A stretch of DNA of 12,945 nt from Chitinophagales bacterium (lineage in GTDB: Bacteria; Bacteroidota; Bacteroidia; Chitinophagales; UBA8649), in the NCBI GenBank assembly GCA_016777395.1, contig JADHRO010000035.1:1-12945 (forward strand), in the 5' to 3' direction. The notes beneath the pieces are model-generated. The model searched no databases. It was not told the origin of the DNA and saw only the letters and a program-made list of their open reading frames with translations. Of this stretch, positions 7,668 through 12,945 are shown piece after piece; the stretch's first letter is position 1; every line of letters starts with the position of its first letter. Both the position numbers and the translations under genes were made by a program.

Positions 7668-8572
7668 TCCAGCTCCCTCACAATAAAAAAGCCATCACTA
7701 CCCTTCTTTTGATACAAAGGCATAAGAATCAATCCATCTGAAGGAGCTAATATCTTTCCTTTTCTATCATCAGCCAAATATTCTCCTTTTTTTACTTCTT
7801 GGAAATTGATATATCCAGGGTGCATCACGAACTCATCTTCCTCTGTTATCTTATGAAGATGAACCACTTCAACATTTTGTGGCAAATGATTGAAATCCTC
7901 AGTCATTTTATCCAGTATAAATTGATAGGGTTCTAAATCTCTATCTTTCAAACAAGATGTTTTTGTGAAAATAGATACTAATCCAGCCTTCATCCGATCG
8001 ACGGCCTCAATTTCTGCATGCTGCCCCGCCTCATAAGCTACTGCTGGCAAACCTAGTTCATCAAAATATTCCAAGGTTGTTCCTTTAATTTTTCCGACCA
8101 TTCCATTAATCAGTGGCACCGGAATATCAAGAGCCAATTCACTGCTTCTAGGATGAGAATTGGTAATGCAAAAACATCCTCCGATGGCAGAAGTGGTATG
8201 CAAATCTATTAACATCAACTCTTTGCCCTTATCATAAACTACATCTAGGATTAACTCTAATATATGCTTTTGTTCAATATCTTCCGAAGTGTTAAGCATA
8301 CCATAGGGTAAGGCGGCTAGCTTGCGAATTTTTGAAAGATACCATTGCCTGTTCAAATCCTTATGGATATATCGAATATCTTGCTCTAGTGCTGCCAAGT
8401 TGCAAGCAATTCCTATGATTGTGCCATCAAAATCAACTTGTTTCTTTTCAAACTCCTCAAACAACTCTTCGAGAGCCTGAATACCGAGTTTTTCATTGCC
8501 ATGAACCCCCGCAAAAATTAAAAAAGTCTTTGCAGCTCCGTACTTCCCATATCTTCCTATCAATCTCTCCAT
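7664..8572 (-). CDS. Succinylglutamate desuccinylase/aspartoacylase family zinc hydrolase
   Basis: This family removes an acyl group from an N-acylated amino acid by zinc-carboxypeptidase-like chemistry. Taking the start at ATG 8572 (302 residues), the zinc ligands are His24 and Glu27 in GVHGNE and His125 in LIDLHTTS. The substrate-arginine motif DLNRQ is at 72-76 and the catalytic Glu181 is in YEAGQH. The C-terminal beta domain (about 225-302) is complete. An ATG six codons further upstream (8590) is open, but an exact TATTTTTG promoter box sits inside those six codons, so I prefer 8572. The true substrate (N-acetyl-aspartate, succinyl-glutamate or another) cannot be told, and no arginine-degradation (ast) genes are nearby. 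The gene converges on msrB, sharing four bases, and lies 185 bases downstream of panB on the same strand. Confidence 0.88.
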   Translation of the reverse strand: MERLIGRYGKYGAAKTFLIFAGVHGNEKLGIQALEELFEEFEKKQVDFDGTIIGIACNLAALEQDIRYIHKDLNRQWYLSKIRKLAALPYGMLNTSEDIEQKHILELILDVVYDKGKELMLIDLHTTSAIGGCFCITNSHPRSSELALDIPVPLINGMVGKIKGTTLEYFDELGLPAVAYEAGQHAEIEAVDRMKAGLVSIFTKTSCLKDRDLEPYQFILDKMTEDFNHLPQNVEVVHLHKITEEDEFVMHPGYINFQEVKKGEYLADDRKGKILAPSDGLILMPLYQKKGSDGFFIVRELD

Positions 8573-8579
8573 CCGGTCG

Positions 8580-8611
8580 CAAAAATACATTTTTATTAAA
8601 AGATGAACTAA
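8580..8611 (-). promoter_or_regulatory. Candidate promoter of the aspartoacylase-family gene
   Basis: Minus-strand TATTTTTG at 8587-8580 is an exact TAnnTTTG box. A TTAG that resembles TTTG lies 20 bases further upstream (8611-8608). The box ends seven bases before ATG 8572 and overlaps codons 2-4 that the longer reading from ATG 8590 would need. It therefore decides the start in favour of 8572 with a very short leader. Confidence 0.5.
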
Positions 8612-8688
8612 TGTCGTTTAGAAAGCGCTTTAGATTTTAAGACAGCATGAGATGCATTAGAAGATTCTTATCGTTTGATATGTTATGC

Positions 8689-8725
8689 AAAAAAAGTCAA
8701 CACATTCAATAAAAAAACTTGAATG
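8689..8725 (-). terminator. Weak candidate terminator after panB
   Basis: A seven-base inverted repeat (8703-8709 with 8719-8725, CATTCAA/TTGAATG, nine-base loop) is followed on the minus strand, after seven bases, by seven T's (A run at 8689-8695). It lies 33 bases past the panB stop. The stem is A+T-rich, so strength is doubtful. The rest of the 8591-8757 gap holds only the next gene's promoter. Confidence 0.35.
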
Positions 8726-8757
8726 AAAGATTACAAGCTTTTGAAGATGAAGGAAAT

Positions 8758-9573
8758 TTAATACTGTTCATTTTCATTGGGGAAGTCTATTGAACGGACA
8801 TCTTGAATGTATGATTCTACAGCCCCTTTGATATCATCATAAAGATTGGCATAACGTCGTAAGAATCTTGGGCTAAATTCCGAAGTAATTCCTAACATAT
8901 CGTGCAAGACTAATACTTGTCCATCGACATCATGGCCTGCCCCAATTCCTATAACCGGTATTGAAATTGATTCCGCTACTTGTTTAGCCAATTTAGAAGG
9001 TATTTTTTCAAGCACTACAGCAAAACAGCCGATTTCTTCAAGCATTTTAGCATCCGCTACCAATTTAGCCGCTTCCTCTTCTTCTTTAGCACGAACCGTA
9101 TAGGTGCCAAATTTATAAATACTTTGTGGAGTAAGACCTAGATGTCCCATTACCGGTATTCCTGCTGTAAGTATTCGAGTTACCGATTCTCTGATTTCTG
9201 CACCCCCCTCTAACTTCACAGCATGAGCACCTGTCTCCTTCATAATTCTTATACTTGCATCTAATGCCGCTCTGCTGTTTCCTTGGTATGACCCAAAAGG
9301 TAAATCCACTACAACTAGGCATCTATCAACAGCTCGAACAACGGAAGATCCGTGATAAATCATTTGATCCAAGGTAATTGGCAAGGTCGTTTCATGTCCT
9401 GCCATAACATTACTGGCACTATCTCCTACCAGAATAATATCAATTCCTGCCGCATCAACAATTTTAGCTAAGGAAAAGTCATAGCTTGTCAACATAGAAA
9501 TTTTCTCATTAGTATTCTTCATGGCTTGCAAGGTATGCGTAGTTACTCTTTTCACGTTCTTATGTACTGACAT
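8758..9573 (-). CDS. panB: 3-methyl-2-oxobutanoate hydroxymethyltransferase (ketopantoate hydroxymethyltransferase)
   Basis: PanB adds a hydroxymethyl group from 5,10-methylene-tetrahydrofolate to 2-ketoisovalerate, the first committed step to pantothenate and coenzyme A. The 271 residues match the family length (E. coli 264). Magnesium and substrate residues are in place: Asp51 in VGDSASNV, Asp90 in VVVDLPFGSY and Glu122 in KLEGG. The catalytic Glu189 is in VLEKIP. GHLGLTPQS (143-151) and GIGAGHDVDGQVLVLHDMLG (209-228) are also conserved. The start at 9573 is supported by an exact TAnnTTTG box about 33 bases upstream. panC and panD are not adjacent. The gene is divergent from dnaK and no co-function is implied. 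Confidence 0.96.
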   Translation of the reverse strand: MSVHKNVKRVTTHTLQAMKNTNEKISMLTSYDFSLAKIVDAAGIDIILVGDSASNVMAGHETTLPITLDQMIYHGSSVVRAVDRCLVVVDLPFGSYQGNSRAALDASIRIMKETGAHAVKLEGGAEIRESVTRILTAGIPVMGHLGLTPQSIYKFGTYTVRAKEEEEAAKLVADAKMLEEIGCFAVVLEKIPSKLAKQVAESISIPVIGIGAGHDVDGQVLVLHDMLGITSEFSPRFLRRYANLYDDIKGAVESYIQDVRSIDFPNENEQY

Positions 9574-9605
9574 GGGAAATGTTTTAGTGGTTTATCTATC
9601 AGGAG

Positions 9606-9637
9606 CAAATATAGCGTTTCCTTTTTGTCAAAACAAT
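9606..9637 (-). promoter_or_regulatory. Candidate panB promoter
   Basis: Minus-strand TATATTTG at 9613-9606 is an exact TAnnTTTG. An ATTG (three of four matches to TTTG) lies 20 bases upstream at 9637-9634. The predicted leader is about 27 bases. The upstream part overlaps the TGTCA site discussed for the dnaK side. Confidence 0.5.
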
Positions 9638-9684
9638 ATGCCTAAATGACACTTTTTCTCTTAATTCCTGCATGATGTATGACA
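9626..9684. promoter_or_regulatory. Three TGACA/TGTCA half-sites between panB and dnaK
   Basis: TGTCA at 9626-9630 and TGACA at 9647-9651 and 9680-9684 lie in the 205-base panB-dnaK gap. The first and last extend to an eight-base inverted pair, TTTTGTCA and TGACAAAA. Centre-to-centre spacings are 21 and 33 bases, near two and three helical turns. They could bind a regulator of the stress gene dnaK, but five-base matches in A+T-rich DNA are easily chance. No CIRCE element is present and I find no clear dnaK promoter. Confidence 0.2.
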
Positions 9685-9778
9685 AAATTTCACGCAATAC
9701 GCTTTATACAGCCATTGGAACAGATATTGAAAAGGCTTTGATGTAAATAATAATTAAACAACCAAAAAATAAATAGTA

Positions 9779-11707
9779 ATGGGTAAAATTATAGGAATTG
9801 ACTTAGGCACCACTAACTCGTGTGTAGCGGTTATGGAAGGTAGCGACCCAGTAGTAATTCAGAACGATGAAGGAAGAAGAACTACACCGTCGGTAGTAGC
9901 TTTTATGGATAACGGTGAGCGTAAGATCGGTGATTCTGCTAAAAGACAGGCAGTAACTAATCCAACACGTACTGTGGCCTCAGTAAAAAGATTTATGGGT
10001 AAACGTTTTAGCGAAAGCCCATCAACAGATAGAGTCGCGTATAAAGTTGCAAAAGGCGATAATGACACCGTTCGTGTAAAGATTGACGATAGAATGTACA
10101 CGCCTCAAGAAATTTCAGCAATGATTCTTCAAAAAATGAAGAAAACAGCTGAGGATTATTTGGGTTCTGATATAACGGAAGCAGTTATTACTGTCCCTGC
10201 GTACTTCAATGATTCTGAGCGCCAGGCGACAAAGGAAGCCGGAGAGATTGCAGGTTTAACGGTAAGAAGAATTATTAACGAACCAACAGCTGCGGCACTA
10301 GCTTATGGCTTGGATAAGAAAAATCAAGATTTAAAAATTGCTGTATACGATTTAGGTGGAGGAACTTTTGATGTTTCTATTCTTGAATTAGGTGATGGTG
10401 TTTTTGAAGTGAAATCTACCAATGGAGATGTAAATCTAGGTGGTGATGATTTTGACAACATGATTATCGACTGGTTAGCAGATGAATTCAAAAAAGAAGA
10501 GAACGTAGACTTGAAGAAAGACCCTATGGCACTTCAACGTTTGAAAGAATCAGCGGAAAAGGCGAAAATTGAATTGTCAAGTTCTTCTGAAACAGAAATC
10601 AATTTGCCATATGTTACGGCTATTGATGGTGTTCCGAAGCACTTAGTGAAAAAATTAACTCGTGCGAAGTTTGAGCAACTAAGTGATAAGTTAGTATCAA
10701 GAACTTTAAAGCCAATGGAAGCTGCGTTAAAAGATGCCGGATACACGAAAGGTGATATTGATGAAGTGATCTTAGTAGGTGGTTCAACAAGAATCCCTAA
10801 AATACAAGAAACTGTAGAAAAGTTCTTCGGCAAGAAACCTTCTAAAGGGGTAAATCCGGATGAGGTTGTTGCTTTAGGAGCTGCTATTCAAGGTGGTATC
10901 TTGAGTGGAGATGTTACCGACGATATCGTTTTAGTAGACGTAACTCCGCTTTCTCTCGGATTAGAAACTATGGGCGGAGTAACTACCAAGCTAATCGAAT
11001 CCAATGCAACAATTCCAACCAAAAAATCACAGGTTTTTACGACTGCAGTGGACAATCAGCCTTCAGTGGAGATTCACGTTCTTCAGGGTGAACGTTCAAT
11101 GGCAAAGGATAACCGAACAATCGGACGTTTTCACTTAGGTGATATTCCTCCAGCGATGAGAGGTATCCCTCAGATTGAAGTTACTTTTGATATTGATAGT
11201 AATGGTATCTTAAGCGTAAGCGCAAAAGATAAAGGAACTGGTAAAGAGCAAAGTATCCGAATCGAAGCTTCAACAGGTTTAAGTCAAGAAGAAATCGATA
11301 AGATGAAAGCTGAGGCTAAAGCGAATGAAGATGCTGATAAATCAGCTAAAGAGGAAATTGAAAAAATGAATCAGGCAGATAGCTTAATTTTTCAAACGGA
11401 GAAACAAATCAAAGAGTATGGTGATAAAATCCCTGAGGATAAAAAAGCACCAATCGAAGAAGCTTTAGCTGAATTAAAAACGGCACATGAAGCAAAAGAT
11501 ATTCCTGCTATCGACACTGCAATGGAGAAATTAAATACGGTATTCCAAGCAGCTAGTCAGGATATCTATGCAGCTCAACAAGCTGAAGGTGGAGCTGAAG
11601 GCGCAGCTCCAGGTGGTGAAGCTCCGGAAGGTGCTGAAACGTCAGGAGAAGGTGCTGATGATGCCGAAGATGTTGAATTCGAAGAAGTTGAAGAAGAAAA
11701 AGAGTAA
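9779..11707 (+). CDS. dnaK: Molecular chaperone DnaK (Hsp70)
   Basis: DnaK is the ATP-driven cytoplasmic chaperone that works with DnaJ and GrpE to fold new and stressed proteins. The 642 residues match the family (E. coli 638). The ATPase domain carries IGIDLGTTNSC (5-15), Lys70 in SVKRFMG, INEPTAAALAYGLD, the DLGGGTFDVS phosphate-binding loop and VGGSTRIPKIQ. The substrate-binding domain starts after the DVTPLSLG linker region and includes IPTKKSQVF and VLQGER. The helical lid then leads into a Gly/Glu-rich tail ending DAEDVEFEEVEEEKE. The leader before the ATG is A-rich without a Shine-Dalgarno sequence. It is a single-gene unit: neither grpE nor dnaJ is next to it, which is common in Bacteroidota. 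A strong terminator follows. Confidence 0.98.
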   Translation: MGKIIGIDLGTTNSCVAVMEGSDPVVIQNDEGRRTTPSVVAFMDNGERKIGDSAKRQAVTNPTRTVASVKRFMGKRFSESPSTDRVAYKVAKGDNDTVRVKIDDRMYTPQEISAMILQKMKKTAEDYLGSDITEAVITVPAYFNDSERQATKEAGEIAGLTVRRIINEPTAAALAYGLDKKNQDLKIAVYDLGGGTFDVSILELGDGVFEVKSTNGDVNLGGDDFDNMIIDWLADEFKKEENVDLKKDPMALQRLKESAEKAKIELSSSSETEINLPYVTAIDGVPKHLVKKLTRAKFEQLSDKLVSRTLKPMEAALKDAGYTKGDIDEVILVGGSTRIPKIQETVEKFFGKKPSKGVNPDEVVALGAAIQGGILSGDVTDDIVLVDVTPLSLGLETMGGVTTKLIESNATIPTKKSQVFTTAVDNQPSVEIHVLQGERSMAKDNRTIGRFHLGDIPPAMRGIPQIEVTFDIDSNGILSVSAKDKGTGKEQSIRIEASTGLSQEEIDKMKAEAKANEDADKSAKEEIEKMNQADSLIFQTEKQIKEYGDKIPEDKKAPIEEALAELKTAHEAKDIPAIDTAMEKLNTVFQAASQDIYAAQQAEGGAEGAAPGGEAPEGAETSGEGADDAEDVEFEEVEEEKE

Positions 11708-11757
11708 TTCTTTCAGTTTGATAAATAGTCAGATATAAGAATAAGACAATTAGACAA

Positions 11758-11791
11758 AAACCCTTCGCTAGCTGCGAAGGGTTTCTTGTTT
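11758..11791 (+). terminator. Strong rho-independent terminator of dnaK
   Basis: A perfect 11-base-pair stem (11758-11768 with 11774-11784, AAACCCTTCGC and its complement) with a five-base loop is followed by TTTCTTGTTT. It lies 50 bases after the dnaK stop. The A run on the left (11756-11760) means it may also stop leftward transcripts from the methyltransferase, whose stop is at 11879. Confidence 0.9.
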
Positions 11792-11878
11792 ATACCTAGA
11801 CTATCGCTAAAATAGTTTTAGAAAGCTCATCGTAGTTTAACTAGTTCATCTTTTTAGATCTAAGAACCTACTAAATCT

Positions 11879-12559
11879 TTACGAATGCATTTCATAAAGG
11901 ATTGTAACTATAAGACCAGGGTAATGTTTTGATGCCAGAGATAACAATTGTGTTTTTTCTTTCACCTTTAAATTGAATGGAGGAAGCAACAAATTTAATC
12001 CACTTTGCTTTTTCAACCGTGTTCCTTGCCCAGAAATAATCTCTTTGTTTGCCTCGAAATCTCCCTCTGGCAGATGTTCTGTCAGTATGATATATTTATA
12101 TTCCATTAACTTCTCCACCACCGCAAGGACTTCAGTATTTGAAAGGTGTTGCAATACTTGTCTTATAATAGCCACATCCCCTTTAGGCAATTTATCTAAG
12201 GCAATATCCATACAATGGAATTCTAACTGTTCATCTTTAAATTTTTTTTTGTTAAAAGCAATAAGATCGGTGACAATATCAATAGCGATGTAACGCTGCG
12301 TATATTTCACTAAATCTTTTCCGACATTAAAATCACCACAACCTAAATCACAAACTACAGGAGGAACATTGAACGAGGTTAAAAACGAAACAAGCGAGTT
12401 AATGTATGGGCTTTTTAGCTCAGAATTGTGAGAACCAATCCCAGAATAGAAATCTGTTTTGTTGTCACCCCAAAGTTTCATTGCGTATATCTGCTCCATC
12501 GCAGCCTTAGTTGGCCAAGGATTTTTAACTGTCTTAATTTCAATTTCTTTTTTTTTCAT
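11879..12559 (-). CDS. Class I SAM-dependent methyltransferase, substrate unknown
   Basis: Starting at ATG 12559 gives 226 residues with a Rossmann-type methyltransferase core. The SAM-binding motif I is VVCDLGCGDFNVG (68-80), an acidic residue ends the second strand (AIDIV, Asp94), MDIA (117-120) supplies the adenine-side acid, and RQVLQHLSN (133-141) is the motif IV region. The N-terminal cap has NPWPTKAAMEQIYAMKLWG (13-31). The reading frame stays open to an ATG at 12646. The extra 29 residues are hydrophobic and Cys/Phe-rich, unlike the family, and a promoter-like TATTATTG (12566-12573) lies just before ATG 12559, so I take the shorter start. The QVLQHLSN pattern is seen in small-molecule and sugar-modifying methyltransferases, but no neighbour points to a substrate. 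It could equally be a protein methyltransferase. Confidence 0.8.
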   Translation of the reverse strand: MKKKEIEIKTVKNPWPTKAAMEQIYAMKLWGDNKTDFYSGIGSHNSELKSPYINSLVSFLTSFNVPPVVCDLGCGDFNVGKDLVKYTQRYIAIDIVTDLIAFNKKKFKDEQLEFHCMDIALDKLPKGDVAIIRQVLQHLSNTEVLAVVEKLMEYKYIILTEHLPEGDFEANKEIISGQGTRLKKQSGLNLLLPPFNLKVKEKTQLLSLASKHYPGLIVTILYEMHS

Positions 12560-12565
12560 TTGAGT

Positions 12566-12573
12566 CAATAATA
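12566..12573 (-). promoter_or_regulatory. Possible -7 element for the methyltransferase gene
   Basis: Minus-strand TATTATTG matches seven of eight positions of TAnnTTTG and ends six bases before ATG 12559. No -33 element is clear. If used, the message would have almost no leader, and the 29 extra N-terminal codons upstream would not be translated. Confidence 0.25.
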
Positions 12574-12646
12574 GTAATTTTAAGCGATTAGGGTAAAAAA
12601 AGCAGAAGTCAAAGGAGATGCACTTAAAATAATTAAACAGCAACAT

Positions 12647-12945
12647 TTGAAGATAATACGTAAACTTCTAATTATCGATTAATCTATAAAATGTTCCTAA
12701 ATTTTGACCTGTAAAAACCATTAATGGGACTTATATTTTACATGTTTAGTTTGTTTAAAATGAAAGAATCTCTGGGGATATTATCAGGTAGATTGTTTAA
12801 GCGCTTAAGTAAAAAAGAAATTGCAGCTAAGGTTTCATGGATATTTACAGCCATTTTAATACTTTCTATACGCCAAAGTTGCCTGCACTTTCTCGAATGA
12901 ATCCTGCTATTGCTGATTCGAGTATTCTGTATTTTTTTTCAAAGT
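12647..12945. other. Right-edge region with no supported gene
   Basis: These 299 bases hold two overlapping short open frames and no recognisable product. On the plus strand, 12742-12900 encodes 52 residues beginning MFSLFKMKES, with a basic middle and one hydrophobic stretch. On the minus strand, 12738-12854 encodes 38 residues beginning MAVNIHETLAAISFLLKRLN. A third frame, open from the edge, ends at 12866 on the minus strand after about 25 codons. A seven-base inverted repeat (12892-12898 with 12916-12922, CTCGAAT/ATTCGAG) is followed by eight T's at 12932-12939. The stretch may be non-coding or a decayed remnant of something continuing to the right. Confidence 0.4.

Noticed and set aside
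9113..9322. Minus-strand open frame within panB in another frame
   Set aside because: It is covered by conserved panB sequence and shows no recognisable family.
10534..10833. 99-codon minus-strand open frame opposite dnaK
   Set aside because: It is antisense to highly conserved dnaK codons; long antisense frames are common opposite such genes and no domain is seen.
11973..12293. 106-codon plus-strand open frame opposite the methyltransferase
   Set aside because: The minus strand carries clear methyltransferase motifs over this interval, and the plus-strand product is Ser/Ile/Cys-rich without motifs.
12892..12939. CTCGAAT/ATTCGAG hairpin with T8 as a terminator
   Set aside because: The stem is seven base pairs with a 17-base loop, and the T run begins nine bases after it. 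No confirmed gene ends here, so I report the repeat but not a terminator.
1..12945. CRISPR arrays, tRNA or rRNA genes, integrases, complete insertion sequences and defence clusters
   Set aside because: I looked on both strands and found no regular direct repeats, RNA gene signatures, transposase motifs or defence-type gene pairs. The window reads as ordinary chromosome.

Overview
The window is A+T-rich bacterial chromosome and almost certainly comes from a member of the Bacteroidota. Four signs point there: a type IX secretion (T9SS) C-terminal sorting domain on a secreted esterase; start codons preceded by A-rich leaders with no convincing Shine-Dalgarno sequence; several upstream boxes matching the Bacteroidota -7 promoter element TAnnTTTG; and protein types typical of the phylum (67K-type SppA, FolK next to a deoxynucleoside kinase, OmpA with thrombospondin type-3 repeats). 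An aquatic cytophagal or flavobacterial lineage is plausible, but I cannot name a genus from the sequence alone.

Layout, left to right. A minus-strand sppA gene runs off the left edge and so lacks its C-terminus. Divergent from it, folK and an overlapping deoxynucleoside kinase gene run rightward, followed by an OmpA-like outer-membrane protein gene with its own promoter. A short minus-strand gene for a secreted MORN-repeat (YwqK-like) protein, with a terminator hairpin, lies back to back with a 715-residue T9SS-exported esterase with PKD-like domains. That gene is followed 13 bases later by msrB (methionine-R-sulfoxide reductase). An aspartoacylase/succinylglutamate desuccinylase-family gene converges on msrB and shares four bases with its end. 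panB (pantothenate synthesis) is also on the minus strand and lies back to back with dnaK. A strong terminator follows dnaK, and then a minus-strand SAM-dependent methyltransferase. The last 300 bases hold no gene I can support.

How the genes work together. Most are unrelated housekeeping or envelope functions: membrane protein turnover (SppA), folate and pantothenate synthesis (FolK, PanB), nucleoside salvage (the kinase), protein folding and repair (DnaK, MsrB), and envelope or secreted proteins (OmpA-like, MORN protein, esterase). The only likely operons are folK-kinase and esterase-msrB. I see no CRISPR array, integrase, complete insertion sequence, tRNA or rRNA, and no cluster that looks like a defence, biosynthetic or mobile system. 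The points most worth checking are the folK/kinase overlap at a run of seven A's, start-codon corrections implied by promoter boxes, the panB-dnaK intergenic region, and the undefined right edge.
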